Shown one piece after another: positions 33,680-43,142 of a stretch of DNA of 64,000 nucleotides. The notes beneath the pieces were generated by a model. That model was given only the letters and a program-made list of their open reading frames with translations, was not told the origin of the DNA and ran no database searches. The translations under genes and the position numbers were made by a program. The DNA is from Halichondria panicea (Eukaryota > Porifera > Demospongiae > Suberitida > Halichondriidae). The stretch is from the NCBI RefSeq assembly GCF_963675165.1, contig NC_087389.1:654001-718000 (forward strand), written 5' to 3'. Each line of letters starts with the position of its first letter. The stretch's first letter is position 1.

Positions 33680-34945
33680 ATGAGCCAATTGGAAACTCTG
33701 TGGATTATAAACGCTACGAGCAAAAACCTGAAGTTGACTGGAGTTCATAGCACTCTCATGAACCAATGGAGCTTTACTGACATTCAAGCACAAAGCCAGA
33801 GTAACTTTGCGATTGAATTTAAACAGAGCGGCTCAGGGGCTAAAGCCGATGTTACGTTCCAACTGGAAGGTACAAACACTCGTTTCCAACTCCAAGCCTC
33901 AGATGCAACTGGTAAACAGCTCCAAGTAGACTGGAGCAGCACGGACCCACGTCAATACACTGTCTTCCCTCCTTTCATCACCGGCGCTACAGCAGCGAGG
34001 GTTCGTTGGGTGCAAAACGGAACTGCTTGTGTCCTGATACAAGACAAGCCGGCTCTCCTACCCTCTCCATCACAACTCAGCAATCTGGGTACGCAATGGA
34101 TGGAGCACTATTCTGACGTCATCCACAACCTGACCTTGACTGAGATGTGCATACCAGGCACTCACGATTCCGGAACCTATCAACCTGATTTCGTACTCGG
34201 ACGAGAATGGATTCGAACGCAAAGTCTCAGCCTTCGAAATCAACTCAACTTGGGAATTCGATCTCTGGACCTTCGCATTGGACAGAACAAACCCGGTGAT
34301 TACATCATCACTCACGATACCTGGAAGACTAAGTATTCCCTCAGTCAAGCTCTAACGGAAGTGGTAGATTTTATCAAGGCCACAAAAGTGGAAATCGTAA
34401 TTCTGGATTTTCATCGCTTCAACATATTAAACAAAGGATCAAGTTTCGATTTCGACCAACTCAAAGCTCAAGTCAAGTCCACACTCGGAGGTTACTTTGT
34501 TCCAGCTCCTGAAGGAGTTGGTAAGACACTGTTTGAGTTGTGGCACCGTCCAAATGCTGCTCAAGAACGGATTATTATCACATGGAATGATGATGGCTCT
34601 ATTGACCGCAGCTACATGTGGCCGGGGGTAGACCAACACTGGTACTCCACGGCCGATAGTCAAGACAAGCTGTTCAATTTCCTCTCAGCTGATTTTACTA
34701 ATCCTCCCCCGAGGAATAAAATGTGGGCCTCGTGTGTGTTCAGAACTGCAAGCGTCTTTCAAACACCATTTGTGAATGCCAAAGACCTTAGAGGAAAAGT
34801 CGATAGCTGGTTTTACGGCTGTGCTGATTGGTCGCTAAAAGCTAACATACTTATGACAGACTTTTGTCCCGATTACAACAATGTCATACATGCTGCTATC
34901 TGTGCATCTCTACTGAACGGCAACAAGAAACAATCTCTTCATTAA
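33680..34945 (+). CDS. Intronless PI-PLC X-domain protein (bacterial-type/PLCXD-like)
   Basis: 421 aa in a single exon. The start is taken at the ATG 33680 (MSQLETLWIINATSKN); the upstream extension of the frame begins only at a GTG. Residues about 1-125 look like a beta-rich accessory domain that I cannot name. From about 150 on it is a phosphatidylinositol-specific phospholipase C X domain: MCIPGTHDSGTY carries the first catalytic His, IRSLDLRIG the metal/substrate strand and DYIITHDTW the second His, followed by VEIVILDFHRF. The family cleaves phosphoinositides or acts as a phosphodiesterase-like protein. There is no Y domain, C2 or PH domain, so it is not a canonical signalling PLC. No signal peptide is present. 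The lack of introns is unusual here and would fit retroposition or transfer. Confidence 0.85.
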   Translation: MSQLETLWIINATSKNLKLTGVHSTLMNQWSFTDIQAQSQSNFAIEFKQSGSGAKADVTFQLEGTNTRFQLQASDATGKQLQVDWSSTDPRQYTVFPPFITGATAARVRWVQNGTACVLIQDKPALLPSPSQLSNLGTQWMEHYSDVIHNLTLTEMCIPGTHDSGTYQPDFVLGREWIRTQSLSLRNQLNLGIRSLDLRIGQNKPGDYIITHDTWKTKYSLSQALTEVVDFIKATKVEIVILDFHRFNILNKGSSFDFDQLKAQVKSTLGGYFVPAPEGVGKTLFELWHRPNAAQERIIITWNDDGSIDRSYMWPGVDQHWYSTADSQDKLFNFLSADFTNPPPRNKMWASCVFRTASVFQTPFVNAKDLRGKVDSWFYGCADWSLKANILMTDFCPDYNNVIHAAICASLLNGNKKQSLH

Positions 34946-35105
34946 TTTTGAATTCTCTTTGCACGTTAATTTCACTGCACGTTAATTCCACTCCCACGTT
35001 ATTAGTATTCGAAACAGTTTTCATAACATCATAAAAATATTTGTTTAAAACATGTTGTTTTGCTGTAAAAAGCATAATTATGTCATAAAATACACACATT
35101 TCTGA

Positions 35106-37696
35106 TTACATTTGTTCGAATGGTTCGATTGCTAACAGTGCGAGTCCATTGTGAAGTACTTGCTTGATAGCCATCAGTAGATACAGCCTGGCATGAATCA
35201 GTGGCAGCAGGTGGGGCTCTGGGGGCTAAAATAGCAGAGAGCTCAAGATACACTTAATTATTGTGGGGAAGAAAGGGAGACATGCAGACAGTGGGGGATA
35301 GATTACGATTGATAGTGACTCACCATTAAGACCTTAGTCCTACTGTAGTAAGAGCTAAACGCATGGCTGAATCTTGTCAGAAACTGGCAGATCTGAAAGC
35401 AAACAGACCGACATAATCAGAGTGATGATATAGCGTGGGTAATAACCTTCTTCAGACCAAGAGTAATGTGTACGCCGACTCCCTTCTTTGCTATCTTTGC
35501 TGCCTCCTTCAAGAGTAGTGGATACTGTAGCACATAGTGAAACAGCAATTGCCACTCCTCCTATAGCGGAGAGACTTGTATGAAGCTAATGTGATGCGTG
35601 ACATCACAGAAATACCTCTTCTTTGAGGAGAGAGAAGTCCACTGTCTCCACACTTGGTAGGAGAGGATACACACCTAGTGTATAATGTGAAAGTACAGGC
35701 ACAAAATAGTTATGACTGCATATACACATCAAAGAAATTATTCGCAAGGTGAATGCAAAACAACAATTAACCTTTGATACTAATAATATCACATGAAAGG
35801 CCTCTAAACACGCAAATCAGTAATTAAGGCCAATTTTCTATTCTGTGTAAAGAAGCATAATTATCTCACCATGTTGAGAGGCTAGTCTATGGCGGTTGAG
35901 AAGAGCAGCCACACGAGCGTAGTTATACAGCACAAACGCTCCATCAAACCTCACGTCATCATCACAGCTGACGGACACTTCAGGAGCATCAATCTTCACC
36001 TGCACACATAAAGGAGTCGAATATCACACGGAACTAAAATGGGTGCCTACATATGTGGTCGGGTCTTGAGAAAGCAACTCAAACTTGATGACAGCCTCGG
36101 TCATACGATTCACTAATAGTTGCAGCTGGTCACCTGTGCGGTAAAATGTCCAAGAGTATAATTATAATGATTTAAAAACATTAGTATTACCTTTCAGTGT
36201 GTCACTGTATTTGACAGTGAAAGCACTTGTCATTTGCTCTTGTCTGATTCTATTGATGTTTGTACAAAATGGTTTGTTTATGACATTTGGCCAATACAAG
36301 TTGAGTAACAAGTCCATTATACACACACACACACACACGCATACATTACCTTAATAGCTCTGAGAGTGAGTAGTTGACTGTTGATCCAGGACAATTCAAA
36401 ACATCCACAGCAGATGTTAGAGCAATATGCTACAGACAAAACCAAACTATAAAACAAATTGAAACAATAGCTTATAATACAAATTCACATTCATGTTGAG
36501 CACCCACCTGCTGTTGCATGGAGGACTTAGATTTTGAGTTGAATATGTCCACTAGTACCATGGCCTGCTGTGCCTGGTAGCTCCGCTGTTGCTGGGCAAC
36601 ATGAATGATCATGTGATCCTTGGAACAGCGGGTACATATGTCATGTGCTAGTGAAGCCGCTGGTGTTAGCTGCCCTGACACAGTAGTCACTGCATAGGAA
36701 GCATGTACTCTTAACAATACACAATAAACACCAACTACCTTGTACACTGTTTAAATTCTTCTCATAGCCACCTTTCCCTGGAAATAATGAGAGTTCACTA
36801 AAAAATGGAACTGCATTAATTTTATTGTGTACCTATACACCTTTACCTATGAGTTTCTGATCAATGGCAAAACTTTTGACATCAATTTGTAGAATGCTGT
36901 GAACAGTGGAGGTAGGGTTAGTGAAAGGGTGAGGGATTGGAGGGTCAGTGAGGGGTTGAAGTGAAGTGATAAAGTCAGCTGCTGTGATATCACGGTGGAC
37001 CCCTCTCTTTTGTTTTGTGGAAAAGAATGAACTGAACAAATTTCTTACAGAGCTGGGTAGTTGAGAGAATGGAAGGTCCTGAGTGATATTGTGTGTGTGT
37101 AAACATTGGTAATGTACTTCAAAGGCACTCACTGAAAGATAAACATCGACTGATTTTCCTATCGATTTCAAAACATTCCGTAGCAACCCAACTGTCAACA
37201 GTGATCTTGATTCACTAACACTAATGTGTGTTATATCCGCACCATTACAAAGCACATGAGGTACTAAAGTGATACAGTGGCTTTCATCTGATTGCACGTT
37301 GTTGTCTTTACTGCTTATAACTTGGCAAATCATTGTCTTGAAAACAAACGAACGGTTGAGTCGGATAAATAAATGTTGCTTTTGGTTGAGGGTGAATTCC
37401 GAGAAGAAATGTTCAGGATAACCACACCCATCCAGGCTTTTATTCAACGCCACCACTGCCCCTTCCTGCAAGAAAATGGCCAAAAAATTGTATCATACCC
37501 ACACTTTTTAGTAGTATCGTACCTTCTGTTCAGTAGCTCTCAGGAAAGATTTTGCAATCTCTTTGGGGAACAGTAGCTCACCATTCCTTGTATTGTTGCT
37601 GCAGATGAGTGCTGGGGCTTCTCCAGGTGGACAGGGAACCATCTCCCTAAGCTTCAGGCTATAGAGTGTTTGCCATGCTTCTAGAACACTGTCCAT
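35106..37696 (-). CDS. DALRD3: DALR anticodon-binding domain-containing protein 3
   Basis: Twelve exons (37523-37696, 36847-37465, 36739-36777, 36508-36689, 36350-36429, 36191-36249, 36051-36133, 35870-35999, 35616-35674, 35447-35560, 35324-35392, 35106-35225) sum to 1728 nt, 575 aa, in frame. The C-terminal third matches the DALR fold of arginyl-tRNA synthetases and DALRD3: IKFELLS, FVLYNYARVAALL, YPLLPSVETVDFSLL, EEWQLLFHYVL, FLTRFSHAFSSYYSRTKVL and the terminal LARLYLL-like ARLYLLMAIKQVL. No class I synthetase HIGH or KMSKS motif is visible, so it is not an active ArgRS. In mammals DALRD3 binds arginine tRNAs and recruits METTL2 for 3-methylcytosine at position 32. The N-terminal half is weakly conserved. 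Human DALRD3 is 543 aa. Confidence 0.9.
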
Positions 37697-37894
37697 TTTG
37701 TCTGGTTCTGCGCATGTGCAATTTTTCTGCGCAAGAACAATAAAACTATCTACAAGATATTTTATGATCAGTTCCTGCTGCTACAAGTTTGTAACAAGTC
37801 AAGAAGCATGATTGATCATAACTGTGAGCTACTAGTGCATATCTATACTGTGATCTAGCAACGTCTAGATCTATAGCTATAATAAAGCTATAGC

Positions 37895-37903
37895 TATATA
37901 AAG
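37895..37903 (+). promoter_or_regulatory. Candidate TATA box (TATATAAAG)
   Basis: Lies between the DALRD3 start and the + strand receptor-like gene, about 55 bp before the ATG at 37950. That ATG opens a hydrophobic stretch (MLLFLQVEYLVLTSLLV) which is out of frame with the exon starting at 37968. The box therefore suggests transcription starts here, although the exact first coding exon is unresolved. Confidence 0.35.
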
Positions 37904-37949
37904 GACTAGACTGAAATTGGAACTATTGCATCTCATATCATCACTGTTA

Positions 37950-38989
37950 ATGTTATTGTTCTTACAGGTGGAGTATTTAGTGTTAACTTCTCTCTTAGTA
38001 CATCACCAACAATAGATTATGACTGTGTAAAAGTGCTAGCGCTAACAGTTGGAGGAACTGCAGTACCCCTCTTGATTGTCATAGTCTGTCTTCTCTGTCT
38101 TCTGTGTTTTATGTGCAGAAAATTCAGGTAATGCTTGTAAGTGTCTAGCTACATTTTAATAAATTTGGTTACTAAAAATCCCCACAGGAAGAGAACAGGA
38201 TCTCTTCGTATTTCCAAGGTGGAAGAAAATGATAGTGAAATAGCCACAGTACGTATAGGTAAGCCAACACTGCATTCCAAAAGCTTATTAGTACACATTT
38301 TCATATTATAATTATAGGAGATAATCATCATCCAGTTGAAGTTCAATTAAAGGAAATAGGTTATGCAGGAGACGAAGATCCAACAGGTATGTGTAGTTAC
38401 TAACAGTTGTTGTCATGATCACTATACCAATGCAGATCTTCTATACGATTCAATCGTTGAAGTGAAGAGAGTTCCTATTACTACGGTAGTCAACGATGTA
38501 GCACCACCAAATATGGAGTCTACAGCACCTCAACAGTACGAAGAATTCAGGAGCAAAGATGACAAACTACCACTGTACGCCACTCCTGATAGAAGTTTTA
38601 AAATGGCTAAAGATAGCAGTGCTGATAAGCGCATCTCAATGCCTTCAATGCTAGACCAACACTCATCACCATTTGAAGATAAAAACAACTCTGATGCTAA
38701 TCGATATAGCTTGAATCTTTTGTCAGATGGCATGGCATTGTACAGCAGTATTGCGGATATCACAGTCCCGCCTTTACCACCGCCCCTTGCCACAGAAGAT
38801 ATTGATCCATTGGGAACTAGAGCACCAGAACAAAACACAGAAACTATGCAGCAAAACAAAGAAAAAGTCGGTAGCATTGATGCAACGGACGACATAGATC
38901 TTCCCTTCTATTCAAATGTAACGCTCAAACAACGGGAGGCTGAGGAAGTGGTGGAAATACAGCAAGAGTTGTATGTTAATATTAAATAG
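37950..38989 (+). CDS. Single-pass membrane protein with tyrosine-motif tail (5' end unresolved)
   Basis: Exons 37968-38127, 38188-38258, 38318-38386 and 38436-38989 join in frame and end at TAA/TAG-type stop 38989. A short extracellular piece with one Cys (SPTIDYDCVK) is followed by a transmembrane segment (VGGTAVPLLIVIVCLLCLLC) and a basic stop-transfer. The cytoplasmic tail of about 240 aa carries LLYDSI, PLYATP, ALYSSI, PFYSNV and ELYVNI at the very C-terminus. YSNV and YVNI fit Grb2-SH2 sites (YxN) and LLYDSI fits an ITIM-like pattern. The first exon is unclear: the ATG at 37950 encodes a signal-peptide-like stretch but is out of frame with exon 1 as read, so a small exon was missed or a base is wrong. 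The function is unknown; an SH2-recruiting receptor or adaptor is inferred. Confidence 0.6.
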
Positions 38990-39296
38990 TACAGTCTGTG
39001 TACACAGCATAGGTTTATATGTACTCCTTTTTGTGATGATAAAATAAACAGCCATTTGTTATTTTAGCATAAACATAAATCAAACTTCAACACTTTTATT
39101 ATAGCTATTATTTGTAGACAAGTAGGTGTCTATTACATAACAGCACCAGCACATGTTTTCCTTTTGTGAATTTCTCTATTAAATACAATTACTGTAATTT
39201 TTGGGAGAAATCCTTATCACAAACAGAATATTGTGTATAAAGTTGCGTACAAAGAGCTCTAGTGTCATTCCGTGCAGTTGATTCCCTAGTGATATA
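38990..39296. other. Intergenic spacer between the two receptor-like genes
   Basis: Holds an AATAAA at about 39041 suitable for 3' processing of the upstream gene. Nothing else is recognisable in these 307 bp. Confidence 0.4.
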
Positions 39297-41631
39297 ATGC
39301 TAGGTACTGCAGGTTGGCTGCTTGTATCAACTTTAACTGTAGTTACATGCAGTTCTAACGTGTATGCACTGAGGTATATGCTAGGAGATGCTGTGTACAA
39401 TGGTACTGCAAGTTGCTACAGTGACAATGGTATCAATACAAACAGCACCTGCTGCTGTCCTGAAGAAAGTCCAACATTTGTACAAGAAAGTAACTCCTGT
39501 GTCCAAGATGCCACTCTCCTAGATGGTAAGCGTTACTATTTATTATACCTGATTATACAAACTATATTTGTAGAATGTGACCTACAACTTGATGTGAATA
39601 TCAGCTCAAGCTCAAGCGTTGAAACTATACCGTTTGTATTTGTTCCAAGCAATACTACCAAAGAGCTCCACATTCTCCCCAACAGCGGATTCACTGTCAC
39701 CAGTGATCAGAAGGCTATAATTCGCTTTAAAAATGATTCTATGGCTTTACAATGTGACTCTATACAGAACATTAGTTTAATCTCAGGACAAAATGTTAGC
39801 CCCTCACTACAGCTAACGGACTTTAGGATAGAAAACAACTCAATACAGGTAAAATACACTCTGTATAATAATTATGCTGTACTCTTCACCATGGATACTC
39901 AGTACTTGTCTTTTGTATGTGTACAAGTACACTCTGTTATTATGAAAACACTTTCACTGTACAATCAATACAGATACTAACCCAAGAGCGATATTCTAAC
40001 GCTTTATACAGACTAGACCTAAATTGCAATTGCAACATCACAGAAGCTCGGAAATGCCTGCTGTTCAAGCTTGTTGATTCACAGCAAGAAAGCATTGACA
40101 AATACACATTTAGAGGTACTATACCCCAATAGAAATTAAGTTATTCACATCATGCATGTCTTGTATAAATCTGTATTCCCCAAAATACCCTTGCCAGTAA
40201 CAATTGCACACACTTTACAAACAAATGAAGAACTCTCTTTCAACTTAGTAAATTAATATTTTACAGATTGCTTAGTTCCGCCTACCACCACCGAGATGAC
40301 AAGTAGCGCTCCGAGTTCCACCACCCCAGTAATGCCTACTGACGAGCCGAGCATCTGGTTGAGGTACAACCGTCTTCTGATCTACGTGGTTATCGGTGGA
40401 GGCTGTGTAGTGGGCTTGATACTAGTGTTCATCATTATGCTGTGCATATTGGCTGGCTGTATAGCAAGAAGAAGGCGATATAGAGCAAGAAGAAAACAGC
40501 AACTAGAAAGAGGCACACAGTATCACATATCTAGAATGCAAGGTATGATTTTAATTACTGTGTATATATATAAATTATGCAATTATTATTAATTAATTCA
40601 ACAGGGAGACCTAGTGCACAAACTCGCAGAAATCTCTCCCACTCAATAACAAACCTCCCGGAAATTGAAAGTGAGTTATTTATTCATTCATAGCAGTATA
40701 ATAATTACGTCATAATAATGTTGTTAATTTGGTCACCAACTCAGACCATTCTCCTGAAGACACGGAGCCACAAGAGCCGCAACCTCCCACACTCGTTAAA
40801 GCAGAGGTGCCAACCATACCAAGAAGACCGGTTGAAGAAGATGATCAAGTTACATTCGGTACGTTCAAGCGTCGTCCTAAAGGCCAGAAACCAGATGAAC
40901 AGCAGTCCTCGATAGAGAAGCAGCCAACACGACCAAAGGAATTGCCACCAAAAGCAGCAACAATGCCTAACATTCCTGTACTTATACAGCCACCAAAGCC
41001 ACCATTGCAACAGATGTCTCTAACAGACACACCCACACAAGCATACTATGAAACTGTTGTTCCAGTTATTAAATCAACCCAGGCTGATGAACAAACTGAT
41101 TCTGAAGCATACGATATCTTAGACCATCAAAGAGCAGCACTAAAAGGGAGGCACTTCACCTCACCAAATTACTCCCAACTAAGCATTAGCCGCTCGAAAA
41201 GCCCCACACTGATTGACACTGGTCATTCGTACAGCCTAATAACCCCCCGAACACGGACTCCCTCCACTCCCCCACCTGTCCCTCCCCCATTGTCCCCATC
41301 TTACAACGGACTAGAACTACTGAGACCTCAGAACAGATTCTCAAAAGACATTCTAACAAGCTCGTGGTCTAAGCCATCGCACACGGACAAAGTAACTAGC
41401 CATATTACCAAACAGCCAGTTATATCTCAAGAAGATGATCTGTATGACTATCCTACGAAGAAGAAAGCTGCCCCTAAACCACAGAGAGCAAGAAAAAGGG
41501 GAGCGGTCAAAGTAACACATGATGGATCTGAAGTTATCTACGATGTGCCACCAGGCAGAAAGATATCTGACGATAATACTTCAATAGATTCGTACGTAGA
41601 TATGACACAATACACTATCACAAAACTATAA
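39297..41631 (+). CDS. Type I single-pass membrane protein with proline-rich, tyrosine-motif tail
   Basis: Six exons (39297-39525, 39574-39848, 39974-40115, 40267-40542, 40605-40670, 40745-41631) total 1875 nt, 624 aa, phases consistent. The signal peptide is MLGTAGWLLVSTLTVVTC. The ectodomain (about 225 aa) is Cys-containing (TCCCPEES) with many N-glycosylation sites, then a Thr/Ser/Pro stalk. The transmembrane segment is LLIYVVIGGGCVVGLILVFI, with a strong stop-transfer (RRRRYRARRK). The tail of about 330 aa is proline-rich (SPxPPPVPPPLSP-like, SH3-ligand type) with EAYDILD, DLYDYP, VIYDVP and SYVDM. YDVP and YDYP fit Crk/Abl-type SH2 sites and YVDM fits PI3-kinase p85. No ectodomain family was recognised. 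It lies 308 bp after a gene of similar design, suggesting a local receptor pair. Confidence 0.8.
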
Positions 41632-41649
41632 TTTAACGTCAGTCACGTT

Positions 41650-41755
41650 CCCATACACACACTTATGATTCCCATACATATAGTTGTGATTCCCATACAC
41701 ACAGTTGTGATTCCCATACACATAGTTGTGATTCTCATACACACAGTTAGTAATT
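41650..41755. repeat. 21-bp tandem repeat in 3' flank
   Basis: Four to five units of ttgtgattcccatacacacag with C/T and A/G variants directly after the stop of the preceding gene (41631); probably within its 3' UTR. Confidence 0.8.
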
Positions 41756-41877
41756 TCATACAGAAAGTGTAACTCAACCATAACTGTAATTATTGGTATC
41801 AATTGCATGTTTTCACAAACAATAAAGGGATTTTGATTATGAAACTATAATTTTATGCATGAGTACAAGGAAGTACA

Positions 41878-42121
41878 TCACCTATCTTTTGTTTTCTTTA
41901 TACTAATAAAACCAGAGGGTGAGTTCTCCTTGTCCATGGCAGGGGGGGCGTCCGGTATAACCTGTCATCAAAACAGATGAAAGGCTATTACTAATTAATG
42001 TGACTGGGCTTACCATTGAAGGTTTATAGTAGTTATGGACTACAGTAGCTCCTAGCAACATGGACCCAAGGGAAGATGCTGCAAACATCAGATAAGACGG
42101 CCACGGCAACCCAGCTGGCAT
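41878..42121 (-). CDS. UQCC6: UQCC6 / BRAWNIN complex III assembly microprotein
   Basis: Small inner-mitochondrial-membrane protein needed for ubiquinol-cytochrome c reductase (complex III) assembly. Exons 42014-42121 and 41878-41961 (phase 0) give 63 aa. The N-terminus MPAGLPWPSYLMFAASSL is the family signature (human begins MPAGVP...YLKMFAASL), followed by a hydrophobic segment, GATVVHNYYKPSM and IPDAPP, matching human GAEVVHRYYRPDL and IPEIPP. The start codon is fixed by this MPAG block. The ATG lies in frame 6 nt after the UQCC5 stop codon, with no room for a promoter or splice leader, so both proteins probably come from one mRNA. Confidence 0.93.
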
Positions 42122-42127
42122 CTCTCG

Positions 42128-42376
42128 CTAGGAGCTTCCCGAGGACTGGCCTCTTCCCTTTAACCTTCGCTCAGACTCTTTTCTTACAGCAGTATCGTCT
42201 GCCAATCAATGAACATTAATTAATACACAATTTCCCAGACTCTAGATCTACTACGTACAGAAAGTTTCTTTCCCCACTCTGACATGAATCATAAACCACT
42301 CAATGGAGGCTCCAAACACAAAGAACACAGGTAAACTTCTATACACACCAAGTCTTTTCCACAAGTTGGAGACCAT
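42128..42376 (-). CDS. UQCC5: UQCC5 / SMIM4 complex III assembly microprotein
   Basis: Upstream cistron of the pair. Exons 42259-42376 and 42128-42198 give 62 aa ending at TAG 42128-42130. It reads LGVYRSLPVFFVFGASIEWF, then MIHVRVGKETFYD and RKESERR, matching the SMIM4 core (IYRFLPFFFVLGGTMEW, VRVGQETFYDVYRRKASER). One transmembrane segment lies at about residues 15-30. Known role: single-pass inner-membrane factor for complex III assembly that works with UQCC6. The upstream ATG context is AAAAATGG. The intron (42199-42258) is 60 bp. Drosophila encodes the homologues (sloth1 and sloth2) on a single transcript. Confidence 0.92.
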
Positions 42377-43142
42377 TTTTATTATTGGAGGCTTGTTTTT
42401 CACTTTATTGGATACAGAAATTGAGCTACGCCCCCTTTTGTTTGAAGTGATTCACTGCCCACTTTGTACAAACCACTTCCGGTGACCCAAAGTAGCGCTT
42501 GGGTTATTCATGGGGCTCCGGAGCTGGTGGTTGGGTGTCGGGAAACTGGCCCACCCCAGAGCGCTATTTTATCCGGAGTTCTGTAACTGACACACTTATG
42601 CTACCCTAAAAAGTAGTACTTATGCTACCCTAAAAAGTAGTACTTATGCTGCCCTCAAAAGCAGTACTTATGCTACCCTAAAAAGTAGTACTTATGCTGC
42701 CCTCAAAAGCAGTACTTATGCTACCCTAAAAAGTAGTACTTTCAGGGCTTACCCCCTAGGTGGTACTGGCCAGACCGCTTTTTTTTTTACATGTGGCAGT
42801 GTCGGAGGGCCTAGGGCAGGGTGAAGTGGGCCCCTAGCTGTACTGTGCAGAATCTAGTGTGACGGATCAAATGTGTCACCATAATTACTTGTGTCACCAT
42901 AATTACAATAGGTATACTATTGACCTCGGACACACATGTTTCTGAGGCAAAACCTTATTTTTATAAACCAAATTATAATTATACAATAACAGTGAAAAAC
43001 AGTTCAGTTTTGATATAAGCTGTTGACATGATGTATATAGTTAGTAATGATGAATTTGACATAAAAATGAACTGAACAATCACACGACGTTACAATAATT
43101 ATTACAAATTGAATATTAATTAATGAAATAATTGATATGTGT
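42377..43142. other. Intergenic region UQCC5 / GRIP
   Basis: Contains the probable promoter of the UQCC5-UQCC6 unit near 42380-42500 and the 24-bp minisatellite at 42594-42737. From 42740 to 43142 it is mostly AT-rich sequence in which I see no gene, apart from the duplicated gtgtcaccataattac at 42873-42905. Confidence 0.5.
42594..42737. repeat. 24-bp minisatellite, six units in A-A-B-A-B-A order
   Basis: Units start acttatg. Type A has CTAC-cctaaaaa-GTAG and type B has CTGC-cctcaaaa-GCAG. Every unit therefore contains a short hairpin whose stem changes on both sides together. Six units of exactly 24 bp. Confidence 0.9.

Noticed and set aside
42303-42485. + strand 60-aa ORF with a hydrophobic stretch
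   Set aside because: Antisense to UQCC5 exon 1; the - strand reading matches SMIM4.
42594-42737. CRISPR-like 24-bp repeats with hairpins
   Set aside because: No spacers between units; eukaryotic context.
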